39,977 nt of DNA from Lachnospiraceae bacterium (GCA_017440045.1 JAFSIA010000044.1:1-39977), one strand, 5' to 3'; numbered from the stretch's first letter, positions 10,069 to 17,481 are shown. A program made the numbers and translations. The notes: a model not told the origin generated them from the sequence alone.

Positions 10069-10830
10069 ATGAATACATTTATTACAAACAGATTATCTTC
10101 AATTCAATATAATGATGCCAGAGAGCTTATATCTCAGTGCAAAGAGCATGATGGCACCAGAGGTGTTAGCTTTTTAGAGCCTGAACTTAACGCTGACAGA
10201 GAGTTTCCCTGTTTTTATCTCATGTATGATGGAGTAAAACTTGTGAGCCTTTTATCGGTATTTGTGGCAGATGATAATCAATGCGAAATATATGGGTGCA
10301 CGTCTGTAGAACACAGAGAAAAAGGCTACTTTAGACGCCTTTTGAATGATGCACTTAAGAATATAAAAAAATGGAATATAGAGAATATATTACTGGTTAA
10401 TGAACCTGAGTCAAAGGCGGGAGCTGCTGTGCTTGAGAAGCTTTCTGCCACCCTAGTGTCATCAGAATTTCTTATGAGCTATGACATGTCGGTTACACCG
10501 ATGCCACTTAATAAGCTGGATTTGAGAGTACAAAAGGATGAAAACACAAAGCTATTTGCAGCCTACTTAGCTGATGAACAGGTTGGTAGCTGCAACGTAG
10601 AATTTACAAGAAGTCATGGAGTTATATATGATTTTCAGATATTTCCGGAGTATAGGGGAAATGGATATGGAACCGAATTATTACTGCTTATATTGAAGCA
10701 TCTTATAGAGAATGATATAGAAAAAATTCTTTTACATGTAAATGGAGCAAATACTGCTGCGCATGCTATGTACTCACATCATGGTTTTGTCAGCGAAGAA
10801 CAGCTTGACTACTGGATGCTTACGCAGTGA
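10069..10830 (+). CDS. Tandem GNAT-fold acetyltransferase
   Basis: The protein carries two GNAT-like halves. The acetyl-CoA loop motif is visible twice: a degenerate EHREKGYFRRLL (81-92) and a good EYRGNGYGTELL (194-205). The C-terminal half also has NTAAHAMYSHHGF, typical of the last GNAT strands. In such pairs one half is often inactive, and the C-terminal half looks like the catalytic one. The substrate cannot be predicted. The ATG is 5 bp after the pepP stop codon, so translation is probably coupled. Length is 253 residues and no membrane segment is seen. Confidence 0.85.
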   Translation: MNTFITNRLSSIQYNDARELISQCKEHDGTRGVSFLEPELNADREFPCFYLMYDGVKLVSLLSVFVADDNQCEIYGCTSVEHREKGYFRRLLNDALKNIKKWNIENILLVNEPESKAGAAVLEKLSATLVSSEFLMSYDMSVTPMPLNKLDLRVQKDENTKLFAAYLADEQVGSCNVEFTRSHGVIYDFQIFPEYRGNGYGTELLLLILKHLIENDIEKILLHVNGANTAAHAMYSHHGFVSEEQLDYWMLTQ

Positions 10831-10856
10831 AAGTTTATGGATGTTTCGATAAGTTC

Positions 10857-10885
10857 TTGTATAAAACCACTCTATATGGTAGAAT
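10857..10885 (+). promoter_or_regulatory. Sigma-A-type promoter of lepB
   Basis: TTGTAT (10857-10862), a 17-bp spacer and TAGAAT (10880-10885) lie in the 104-bp gap before lepB. The predicted start is about 43 nt before the ATG. Confidence 0.6.
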
Positions 10886-10934
10886 ATAGTAACAGATAAC
10901 TACATAATGTGTTTGATAATCTTGGAGGGATAAA

Positions 10935-11678
10935 ATGTCTGAGTTAGAAGAACAGAAAAGATTCTATGATGATGTAGAAGAGGATGATATAGAATTTATA
11001 GAATATGATATAGATGAGAAGCCAGAAACATATCATGATGATGTGGCAAAGCTTTCAAATGAAGCTAAGCGCAAGCAGCGAAAGGCGGAGTTTAGTTTAA
11101 AAAAAGAGATAATGAGCTGGATTATTATGATAGTCGTGGCTGTAGGGATAGCAGCATTCGTAAGCAATGTAGTTCTTATTAACGCTTACGTTCCAACAGC
11201 ATCTATGGAGTCTACGATTCCTACAAAGAGTCGTATGATAGGATTAAGACTTGCATATACATTTAGTGATCCTGAGAGAGGAGATATTATTATCTTTAAA
11301 AGCCCATATAATGCGTCAGAGGATTATGTAAAACGTATTATTGGTCTGCCGGGTGAGAAGGTGGTATTGGAAAATAGCCAGATATATGTGTACAATGGAG
11401 ATGGAACTCTTAAAGTGGGTCCATTGGAAGAGCCATATTTAAAGGATAAAGTGTGGATGCATGAGGGAGAAAAGTACACGTTTTATGTACCAGAAGAGAG
11501 CTACCTGGTGTTAGGAGATAACAGAAATAATTCTAGTGATGCAAGAACTTGGTACAATAATGCAATGGAATCAGACGGAGATATGGATAGCGTATATATC
11601 CACAAAGATAAGATATTGGCGCAGGCGCTATTTATTTATTGGGATTCATTCCATATATTCGATGATGTAGAATACTAA
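10935..11678 (+). CDS. lepB: Signal peptidase I
   Basis: This membrane serine protease removes signal peptides from exported proteins on the outer face of the membrane. A single membrane segment (about 59-84) follows an unusually long acidic cytoplasmic tail (1-55, rich in Asp and Glu). The catalytic pair is S90 in PTASMEST and K133 in DYVKRIIGLPGE. The C-terminal box GDNRNNSSDART is present. Length is 247 residues. GGAGGG precedes the ATG. It has its own promoter upstream and a strong terminator downstream, so it is probably monocistronic. Confidence 0.96.
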   Translation: MSELEEQKRFYDDVEEDDIEFIEYDIDEKPETYHDDVAKLSNEAKRKQRKAEFSLKKEIMSWIIMIVVAVGIAAFVSNVVLINAYVPTASMESTIPTKSRMIGLRLAYTFSDPERGDIIIFKSPYNASEDYVKRIIGLPGEKVVLENSQIYVYNGDGTLKVGPLEEPYLKDKVWMHEGEKYTFYVPEESYLVLGDNRNNSSDARTWYNNAMESDGDMDSVYIHKDKILAQALFIYWDSFHIFDDVEY

Positions 11679-11693
11679 ATTATAGTCATATTT

Positions 11694-11723
11694 AAAAAGG
11701 AGGCAAGCGTTTGTCTCCTTTTT
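11694..11723 (+). terminator. Intrinsic terminator after lepB
   Basis: A 13-bp stem with one G-U pair joins AAAAAGGAGGCAA (11694-11706) to TTGTCTCCTTTTT (11711-11723) across a GCGT tetraloop, ending in five T. Confidence 0.9.
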
Positions 11724-11761
11724 AATTCAATACAAAAAAACTTCAATTCACGCAAAACCTA

Positions 11762-11790
11762 TTGAGGTTTAAAATTCTTTGGTGTATGTT
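11762..11790 (+). promoter_or_regulatory. Candidate promoter of the nfeD-SPFH operon
   Basis: TTGAGG (11762-11767), a 17-bp spacer and TATGTT (11785-11790). The inverted repeat TGTTGT-AA-ACAACA (11787-11800) overlaps the -10 box and could be an operator; that is a guess from position. Confidence 0.5.
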
Positions 11791-11828
11791 GTAAACAACA
11801 AAAAACATCGGAGAAAGGGGTGATAGTT

Positions 11829-12260
11829 ATGATGGTTTTTTGGTTGGTGCTTACGATACTTTGTGTCGTAGTTGAGATTGCGACTGTAGGACTTGTGTCC
11901 ATATGGTTTGCAGGAGGAGCGCTTATAGCATGCTTCCTTGCTATAGCAGAAATACATGTAATAATACAGTGGTCAGTATTCTTGCTTGTATCACTTGCGC
12001 TTGTTATTTTTACAAGGCCACTTGCAGAGCGTTCGTTAAATAAGAATCGTACGAAAACCAATTATGAAGGAATAATAGGAAAAGTCGTACGTGTTACTGA
12101 ACGAATTGACAATATCAATGAGACAGGGACAGCGCTTGTTAACGGTCAGGAGTGGACAGCGAGGGCGGAAAGTGATAATATAGTGTTTGAGCAAGGAGAA
12201 GTAGCACAGGTAGTTAATATTACAGGTGTAAAACTTATTGTAAAAAAATATCAGGATTAA
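11829..12260 (+). CDS. NfeD-like membrane protein
   Basis: This is a short-form NfeD protein, the usual partner of stomatin/flotillin scaffolds. Three hydrophobic segments (about 2-22, 24-41 and 46-62) precede a soluble beta-rich domain (about 80-143; GIIGKVVRVTERI) that matches the NfeD OB-fold. I chose ATG 11829 because GAAAGGGG lies 8 nt upstream; an in-frame GTG at 11820 overlaps that site. Length is 143 residues. The SPFH gene follows after 16 bp. In the family, NfeD and its SPFH partner assemble in membrane microdomains; no enzymatic activity is evident here. Confidence 0.9.
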   Translation: MMVFWLVLTILCVVVEIATVGLVSIWFAGGALIACFLAIAEIHVIIQWSVFLLVSLALVIFTRPLAERSLNKNRTKTNYEGIIGKVVRVTERIDNINETGTALVNGQEWTARAESDNIVFEQGEVAQVVNITGVKLIVKKYQD

Positions 12261-12276
12261 GAAAGGCGGTTAAATT

Positions 12277-13200
12277 ATGGACCCATTAGTAATTTTGCTT
12301 ATCATAGCAATAGTAATTTTATGTATTTTAGTATCATGTATTAAGATTGTACCACAGGCAAATGCCTACATAATCGAGCGTTTAGGCGGTTATCAGGCAA
12401 CTTGGGGTGTTGGTATGCATTTTAAGGTACCAATCATTGACAGAATAGCAAAGAGAGTTCCTTTAAAGGAGCAGGTTGTAGATTTTGCTCCACAGCCGGT
12501 TATCACAAAGGATAACGTAACAATGCGAATTGATACAGTTGTATTCTTCCAGATTACAGATCCAAAGCTTTTCGCATATGGTGTTGAGAACCCACTTATG
12601 GCTATTGAAAATCTTACAGCAACAACACTTCGTAACATCATTGGTGATTTAGAGTTAGATGATACTCTTACATCAAGAGAGACAATTAATACAAAGATGA
12701 GAGCTTCATTGGACGTAGCTACAGACCCTTGGGGCATCAAGGTTAATCGTGTTGAGTTAAAGAATATTATTCCACCGGCAGCTATTCAGGATGCAATGGA
12801 GAAGCAGATGAAGGCTGAGCGTGAGAGACGTGAAGCTATCCTTATTGCAGAAGGTGAGAAGAAGTCTACAATCCTTGTAGCTGAAGGTAAGAAAGCGGAA
12901 GCTATTCTTGCGGCTGAGGCTGAAAAAGAAGCACAGATTCTTCGTGCAGAGGCAAACAAAGAAGCTACAATCAGAGAAGCAGAAGGTCAGGCAGAAGCTA
13001 TTCTTGCTGTCCAGAAGGCTAATGCTGATGGTATCAGATTTATTAAGGAAGCTGGAGCTGATGAGTCAGTTATTAAGCTTAAGAGCCTTGAGGCATTTGC
13101 AAAGGCAGCAGATGGAAAAGCTACAAAGATTATCATTCCTTCGGAAATTCAGGGATTTGCAGGTATGGCAAAGTCGGTAGTTGAAACTGTTAAGGAATAA
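12277..13200 (+). CDS. SPFH/stomatin-like membrane scaffold protein
   Basis: This is a stomatin-type SPFH protein. An N-terminal membrane anchor (about 4-22) leads into the SPFH domain (about 25-190), which includes IERLGGYQATWGVGMHFKVP and the PPAAIQDAMEKQMKAERERR stretch. A long Ala/Glu-rich coiled coil follows (about 180-255), and these oligomerise into membrane rings in the family. Length is 307 residues. It sits directly behind its usual partner nfeD. The response regulator gene starts only 24 bp downstream, with no visible terminator between, so the signalling genes may be on the same transcript. Confidence 0.94.
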   Translation: MDPLVILLIIAIVILCILVSCIKIVPQANAYIIERLGGYQATWGVGMHFKVPIIDRIAKRVPLKEQVVDFAPQPVITKDNVTMRIDTVVFFQITDPKLFAYGVENPLMAIENLTATTLRNIIGDLELDDTLTSRETINTKMRASLDVATDPWGIKVNRVELKNIIPPAAIQDAMEKQMKAERERREAILIAEGEKKSTILVAEGKKAEAILAAEAEKEAQILRAEANKEATIREAEGQAEAILAVQKANADGIRFIKEAGADESVIKLKSLEAFAKAADGKATKIIIPSEIQGFAGMAKSVVETVKE

Positions 13201-13224
13201 GTAGAGTAATATAGGAGCGGCAGA

Positions 13225-13950
13225 ATGATACGAATTTTGATTTTAGAAGACCAGGAAATAAGCAGAAATGCACTTAAGGAGATGATTGTCTCTGCTGGTT
13301 TTAATAGTCAAATAGTAGTTGATTCTGCCGCTTCTTTTATAGAGGCGAGAGAGTATGTAGAGTCAGATAATGTTTACTCTGCATTTTTTCTTGATATTAA
13401 TCTTAAAGAGGATGATGGGGAAGATAAATCGGGAATGGAGCTGGCAAAGCTAATTAGAATGCATGAAAAATACCAGTTTACACCTGTAATCATGGTTACA
13501 TCATTGGCAAATCTGGAAATGGAGGCATATAGACAGTTACATTGTTATCAATATATTCTTAAGCCATATATTAAGAATGATGTGGAAAATGTGGTGAAAA
13601 AATTGCTTGCTATGGAGGATGTCAAAGAAGAAAAAAGCATAGTAGTTAAGAAGGATGGTATAAATTACCGAATAAAGTGTGACGCTATAGTTTTTATAAA
13701 AGCTGTGCCTAGAGGTGTGTGCTTGTATTTAAAAAGAGAGTCTATGAAGATTCCATATCTTACTATCGTAAAACTAATGGAAATGTTGCCAGAGGAAGAC
13801 TTTATACAATGCCATAGAATGTTTGTAATTAACCGAAAATACGTAGAAAATGTAGATTATGTAAACCGAATTATAAAGATGGAGCATTATGACGATGGTA
13901 TAGAGTTGGGTGGAACCTATAAAAATAATTTTAAAGAAAAAATGGATTGA
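13225..13950 (+). CDS. LytTR-family response regulator
   Basis: An N-terminal receiver domain (1-125) carries the acidic pair E8-D9, phospho-acceptor D57 (FFLDINL), T92 and K113 (LKPY). A C-terminal LytTR DNA-binding domain (about 135-240) has the family pattern IVFIKAVPRGVCLYL and MLPEEDFIQCHRMFVINRKY. AgrA/VirR-type regulators bind as dimers to two 9-bp boxes spaced about 21-22 bp apart. The receiver carries an acidic insertion (LKEDDGEDKSG, 60-70). A GHKL kinase follows after 83 bp, making a two-component pair. A GGAGCGG binding site precedes the ATG. Confidence 0.94.
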   Translation: MIRILILEDQEISRNALKEMIVSAGFNSQIVVDSAASFIEAREYVESDNVYSAFFLDINLKEDDGEDKSGMELAKLIRMHEKYQFTPVIMVTSLANLEMEAYRQLHCYQYILKPYIKNDVENVVKKLLAMEDVKEEKSIVVKKDGINYRIKCDAIVFIKAVPRGVCLYLKRESMKIPYLTIVKLMEMLPEEDFIQCHRMFVINRKYVENVDYVNRIIKMEHYDDGIELGGTYKNNFKEKMD

Positions 13951-14021
13951 TTTTTGAGATTTGGCTATTAAATTGATTAGATAAATGGTGAATGTCAAAT
14001 AGACAGAGGGTTATGGGGATC

Positions 14022-14026
14022 GGAGG
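14022..14026 (+). promoter_or_regulatory. Ribosome binding site that sets the kinase start
   Basis: GGAGG lies 7 nt before ATG 14034. The earlier in-frame ATG at 13992 has no comparable site. Confidence 0.75.
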
Positions 14027-14033
14027 AAAAATT

Positions 14034-14744
14034 ATGTTAAGTTTTAGAAGGAGAAGAAAACGAATAGAAATACTGGAACAAGAGCTTAGGACATATCAGC
14101 TTTATATAAAGCCTTTGGAAGAACTTGTAAGAGAGATTAGAGCAAGACAGCATGAGTTTGATAATCATATGAATGCCATTCTGAATATGCACTATACCAT
14201 AGATACATATGATGAGCTTATTGAAGCTCAGTCTCAATATATAAGAGATATGTATAAGGAAGATTCAAGACAGTTAATTGCTATACTTAAAATAAGTGAT
14301 AAAATTCTTGCAGGATTTTTGTACAGCAAAATAATTGCGGCAAAACCATTTATAAAAGTAGATGTGCAAGTAAAAAGTCTTGATATTATTTCATCTGTAT
14401 CAGAGCATGGACTAATAGAAATAGTAGGAACTCTTGTAGATAACGCTTTTGAAGCGGCAACAGAGGAGCTTTGTAACGTTTCTATAGTGTTGGAATCAGC
14501 AGGAAATAAGCTTGTTTTTCAAATTAGTAATGAGACAAAAGACCTTACATTTGAGCAGGTTAGTCACTTTTTCGACAAGGGTTATACCACTAAAAATGTC
14601 AAATTGTCAGACAAATTTGCTAATAAACACGGATTTGGACTGTATAATGCAAGAAAGATTTCAAAAAAGTATGGTGGTGACGTAACTGTGTCACTGGAGC
14701 ATGGAGAGGACAAGCAGATTATTACTTTTAGATTAGAGATTTAA
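14034..14744 (+). CDS. GHKL-type sensor histidine kinase lacking a membrane sensor domain
   Basis: This is an AgrC-like kinase core. The phosphorylation box is RQHEFDNHMNAI, with H40 the probable phosphorylated histidine. The ATP-binding N box is LVDNAFEAATEE and the G box is HGFGLYNARKISKKYGG. Relatives usually have five to seven N-terminal membrane helices. Here the protein starts with a basic stretch (LSFRRRRKRIEILEQEL) that leads straight into a coiled coil, and no hydrophobic segment is present. The intergenic sequence upstream encodes no membrane helix in this frame. It should therefore be cytosolic and take its signal from a partner. Length is 236 residues from ATG 14034. Confidence 0.88.
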   Translation: MLSFRRRRKRIEILEQELRTYQLYIKPLEELVREIRARQHEFDNHMNAILNMHYTIDTYDELIEAQSQYIRDMYKEDSRQLIAILKISDKILAGFLYSKIIAAKPFIKVDVQVKSLDIISSVSEHGLIEIVGTLVDNAFEAATEELCNVSIVLESAGNKLVFQISNETKDLTFEQVSHFFDKGYTTKNVKLSDKFANKHGFGLYNARKISKKYGGDVTVSLEHGEDKQIITFRLEI

Positions 14745-14846
14745 TCTATAAAAAGGGTTGGAAAAAACGCTCCGCTAAGGATCCAGAAATTAGTGTTTGG
14801 AAAAGAAGTATAAGTGTTAATATATTGTGAGGATGTTCTTGTGATT

Positions 14847-14912
14847 GTGCAACTATAATTATAATATACAAAAATATAAAGTGACTAAATGAGAACTATA
14901 ATATAGTTGCAC
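14847..14912. repeat. 11-bp perfect inverted repeat upstream of PAP2 gene
   Basis: GTGCAACTATA (14847-14857) and TATAGTTGCAC (14902-14912) are exact inverses. Pairing can extend inward through TTATA with a one-base bulge. Each arm contains one AACTATA box in opposite orientation. Confidence 0.7.
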
Positions 14913-14966
14913 GAAGCTTTTAAGAGAAATATACAAACTATAAATTGCAAAGAATGAACTATAAAT
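14851..14966. promoter_or_regulatory. Array of AACTATAA boxes, candidate LytTR operator
   Basis: The octamer AACTATAA occurs exactly at 14851, 14894, 14936 and 14957, giving spacings of 43, 42 and 21 bp. The last two extend to the 10-mer AACTATAAAT (14936-14945 and 14957-14966) and end 5 bp before the PAP2 -35 box. Read on the minus strand, these two boxes give ATAGTTTGT and ATAGTTCAT. Each differs at one position from the commonly described LytTR consensus [TA][AC][CA]GTTN[AG][TC]. The 21-bp spacing equals that of AgrA-type sites. Binding by the upstream regulator is inference. Confidence 0.55.
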
Positions 14967-14971
14967 ATAAA

Positions 14972-15000
14972 TTGCTAAATATCAACATATGAAATATACT
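14972..15000 (+). promoter_or_regulatory. Promoter of the PAP2 phosphatase gene
   Basis: TTGCTA (14972-14977), a 17-bp spacer and TATACT (14995-15000). The predicted start is near 15007, 40 nt before the ATG. Confidence 0.65.
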
Positions 15001-15046
15001 ATAAAATAGAAGCGTTTAAAGTATACAGAAAGGAATATGGAAATAT

Positions 15047-15628
15047 ATGCAATTAGAATTTGATATTTTACACGCATTACAGACTATACATAATGACATT
15101 TTAGATTCCATAATGTTGTTTGTTACAAGATTAGGTGATGGTGGATTTATATGGATAGTTGCAGGATTACTGCTACTTTTAATTCCTGCGGTGGGAAAGG
15201 AAAGTAAAGAGCATGCCAGAGAGAGAAGAATTGCAGGATTAATGATTCTTCTGACTTTGGTGGTAGAAGCCCTCATTGTCAATATTGGTATAAAAAATAT
15301 AGTTGGACGACTTAGACCATTTCAGGTGGATACAAGCGTTATACCGCTTATAACACCAGGAGAGACATCCTTTCCGTCAGGTCATACAGCATCATCATTT
15401 GCAGCGGCGACGGCAGTATTTTTGTATAAAAAGAAGCCTGGCACAATAGCACTTATTCTTGCAACAGCTATAGCATTTACGAGACTATATCTGTTCGTGC
15501 ATTTCCCTACAGATGTTTTGGCGGGGATGATTATTGGCATAGTAGTAGCGGTGCTCATGAATCGCTTTGTGAAGCCTGCCATTGTAAATAAAATTAATAC
15601 TAAAATGAATGAGAGACTAGAGAAGTAG
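15047..15628 (+). CDS. PAP2-family membrane lipid phosphatase
   Basis: This belongs to the PAP2/BcrC group, which removes phosphate from lipids such as phosphatidic acid, phosphatidylglycerol phosphate or undecaprenyl pyrophosphate. All three active-site motifs are intact: K83...RLRP (83-91), PSGH (110-113), and R146 with H152 and D156 (TRLYLFVHFPTD). Several membrane segments are visible (about 33-48, 62-82, 114-126, 133-145 and 157-172). Length is 193 residues. It has its own promoter behind the candidate LytTR boxes and ends at a bidirectional hairpin. Which lipid it uses cannot be told from sequence; BcrC-like undecaprenyl pyrophosphatase would suit an envelope-stress regulon. Confidence 0.93.
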   Translation: MQLEFDILHALQTIHNDILDSIMLFVTRLGDGGFIWIVAGLLLLLIPAVGKESKEHARERRIAGLMILLTLVVEALIVNIGIKNIVGRLRPFQVDTSVIPLITPGETSFPSGHTASSFAAATAVFLYKKKPGTIALILATAIAFTRLYLFVHFPTDVLAGMIIGIVVAVLMNRFVKPAIVNKINTKMNERLEK

Positions 15629-15670
15629 TCTTAGATATATTTTTATTGGAATGCATATAAGATAGCAAAA

Positions 15671-15706
15671 AAAAGATGGTTTGTTTCAAAAAACAAGCCA
15701 TCTTTT
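15671..15706. terminator. Bidirectional terminator between PAP2 gene and ppa
   Basis: AAAAGATGGTTTGTTT (15671-15686) pairs with AAACAAGCCATCTTTT (15691-15706) over 16 bp with one G-U pair and a CAAA loop. A-rich and T-rich flanks allow it to serve both converging genes. Confidence 0.88.
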
Positions 15707-15738
15707 AATATTAAATCAAGTAACAAAAATATCAATTT

Positions 15739-16281
15739 TTAGAAAGGGTGACGCTCACCAAATCTCATATTGTAGTTTCCTATACAATGCTGAATAATCT
15801 TTATAGCTTCATCAGGTCCGCCTAAACAGTCGACCTTTGTCTCCTTGCCCTCAAGATCCTTATAAACCTTAAAGAAATGCTTTATCTCCTCGAAGATATG
15901 ATTTGGGAGTTCAGCAATGTCTGTATATGAATTGTAAGTAGGGTCATTGAATGGAACGGCGATAATTTTTTCATCTCCCATTCCGTTATCGAGCATCTTC
16001 ATAACACCTATAGGGTAGCACTTAACTAATGTAAGTGGCTCAAGAGGCTGAGAGCAGATAACTAAAACGTCTAATGGATCTTTGTCATCACCGTATGTTC
16101 TAGGTATAAAACCATAGTTAGCTGGGTAATGTGTAGATGTGTAAAGGATACGGTCGAGCATTATAAGACCGGTTTCCTTGTCTAGTTCATATTTCTTTTT
16201 ACTTCCTTTTGAAATCTCTACAACTGCAACAAAATCAGTTGGAGTGATTCTATCAGGATTAATATCATGCCATATATTCAT
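15739..16281 (-). CDS. ppa: Family I inorganic pyrophosphatase
   Basis: This soluble enzyme hydrolyses pyrophosphate to phosphate, driving biosynthetic reactions. The signature D-x-D-P-L-D-V is present as D66, D68 and D71 (GDDKDPLDV), together with [14 protein letters not shown] (51-64). Length is 180 residues, typical of the family. It is the only minus-strand gene that I accept. GGAGG precedes the ATG on that strand and a TTGACA/TATACT promoter lies just upstream. It converges with the PAP2 gene and diverges from the Rsm22-type gene. Confidence 0.96.
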   Translation of the reverse strand: MNIWHDINPDRITPTDFVAVVEISKGSKKKYELDKETGLIMLDRILYTSTHYPANYGFIPRTYGDDKDPLDVLVICSQPLEPLTLVKCYPIGVMKMLDNGMGDEKIIAVPFNDPTYNSYTDIAELPNHIFEEIKHFFKVYKDLEGKETKVDCLGGPDEAIKIIQHCIGNYNMRFGERHPF

Positions 16282-16333
16282 ATGTACCTCCGTATTAAAG
16301 GAATAAGCTTTATTGCTTTGGTTCTATATGTTT

Positions 16334-16361
16334 AGTATACACCAAAGATAGGCATTGTCAA
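16334..16361 (-). promoter_or_regulatory. Promoter of ppa, back to back with the next promoter
   Basis: On the minus strand, consensus TTGACA (16361-16356), a 16-bp spacer and TATACT (16339-16334). The -35 box is 2 bp from the divergent -35 box. Confidence 0.75.
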
Positions 16362-16363
16362 GG

Positions 16364-16392
16364 TTGACATCACTACGTTATTGTAATAAAAT
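16364..16392 (+). promoter_or_regulatory. Divergent promoter of the Rsm22-type gene
   Basis: TTGACA (16364-16369), a 17-bp spacer and TAAAAT (16387-16392). With the ppa -35 box it forms the inverted repeat TGTCAA-GG-TTGACA. Confidence 0.7.
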
Positions 16393-16451
16393 CTAATAGT
16401 TGTATGCTTTTGTGAAATGGGATAGGAGGGCTTGCAATAAGGAGGTAATAT

Positions 16452-17426
16452 ATGGAATTACCTATTGAATTAAGGCTTGCTACAGAGAAGCTTGTGTCAG
16501 GAGAATCTATTGGAAAGATGACTGATGACGCAAAGGAACTTAGTAGAAGATATATGAATGACAGTGGTACGGGAAAGTCACTTCTCGGTAAAAAGAGTGA
16601 AGCAGCAGTATATTCATTGATGAGAATGCCTGCTACATATGGTGCTATAGCTTCAGCAATAGAACAAGTCTGTCAGGTATCAGATTTTGTTCCAAGAAGC
16701 TTTCTTGATGCAGGGGCAGGAACAGGAGCTGGTTCTTGGGCCGCCAATGAGTTTTTTAAGCTTGATAAGATAACATGTCTTGAGAGAGAAGAGGCCATGA
16801 TGTCTATCGGGAAAAAACTTATGGCAGAAGCATCAGATAATGCGTTAAAGGATGCCCGATGGATAAAAGCAGACTTATGCCAACTGAATGATTCCTACAA
16901 AGCAGATTTGGTAGTATCTTCATATGTTTTAAATGAAATGTTGCCGGAGGATAGAATGAAAGTGGTTCGTAAGCTTTGGGATAATACAGAAAAAATGCTT
17001 ATTATCATTGAGCCAGGAACACCTGTAGGCTTCCAAAACATTAGAAAGATACGCGATGTTCTCATAGAGGAGGGAGCGTACATAGCAGCACCGTGTCCCC
17101 ATATGGAGAAGTGCCCTGTCGTTGGTGATGACTGGTGCCATTTTACCACCAGAGTACAGCGAGGCAGAATACATAAGATGTTAAAAGAAGGGGATGTCCC
17201 TTATGAAGATGAAAAGTATACATATATTGCTGCCAGCAGAGAAAGGTGTAATACAAGTGATATAATTGGACGAGTAATGAGGCATCCGATTATTGATAAA
17301 GGAAGAGTTACTGTAAATATGTGTACAGTAGATGGAATTGTAAAAAAAACCATCACAAAAAAGGATGGAAGTCTCTATAAGGAGGCAAAAAAAATCAGTA
17401 ATGGTGAGACTCTTCGTGCACTGTAA
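16452..17426 (+). CDS. Rsm22/METTL17-type methyltransferase-like protein
   Basis: This belongs to the Rsm22 family, bacterial relatives of mitochondrial ribosome assembly factors that bind the small subunit. A SAM-binding Rossmann motif is visible (FLDAGAGTGAGSWA, 84-97), followed by SSYVLNEM. Four cysteines, C215, C221, C229 and C266, reproduce the spacing start C-x5-C-x7-C known from METTL17, which holds a [4Fe-4S] cluster. The role is probably in 30S assembly or rRNA modification; methyltransferase activity is not assured. Length is 324 residues. A perfect AAGGAGGT precedes the ATG. Confidence 0.85.
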   Translation: MELPIELRLATEKLVSGESIGKMTDDAKELSRRYMNDSGTGKSLLGKKSEAAVYSLMRMPATYGAIASAIEQVCQVSDFVPRSFLDAGAGTGAGSWAANEFFKLDKITCLEREEAMMSIGKKLMAEASDNALKDARWIKADLCQLNDSYKADLVVSSYVLNEMLPEDRMKVVRKLWDNTEKMLIIIEPGTPVGFQNIRKIRDVLIEEGAYIAAPCPHMEKCPVVGDDWCHFTTRVQRGRIHKMLKEGDVPYEDEKYTYIAASRERCNTSDIIGRVMRHPIIDKGRVTVNMCTVDGIVKKTITKKDGSLYKEAKKISNGETLRAL

Positions 17427-17481
17427 TTACGTGCGTCGAGAGACTTTATCATATATATTACAAGGATAACAGGAGGTTAAT

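Larger units (their letters stand above)
14745..15046 (+). other. Regulatory gap between kinase and PAP2 gene
   Basis: This 302-bp, strongly AT-rich stretch encodes no protein that I can see. It holds the GC-rich 14-mer CGCTCCGCTAAGGA (14768-14781), which is also present at 39454-39467. It also holds the AACTATAA boxes, an inverted repeat and the PAP2 promoter, all listed separately. I see no terminator for the kinase gene. Confidence 0.7.

Noticed and set aside
12908-13180. Second open frame inside the SPFH gene, Leu/Arg-rich
   Set aside because: It is a frame-shifted shadow of the Ala/Glu coiled coil with no supporting ribosome binding site.
14847-14912. Insertion sequence or MITE bounded by the 11-bp inverted repeat
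   Set aside because: Only 44 bp lie between the arms, there is no target duplication, and the arms are built from the same AACTATA box as the regulatory array.
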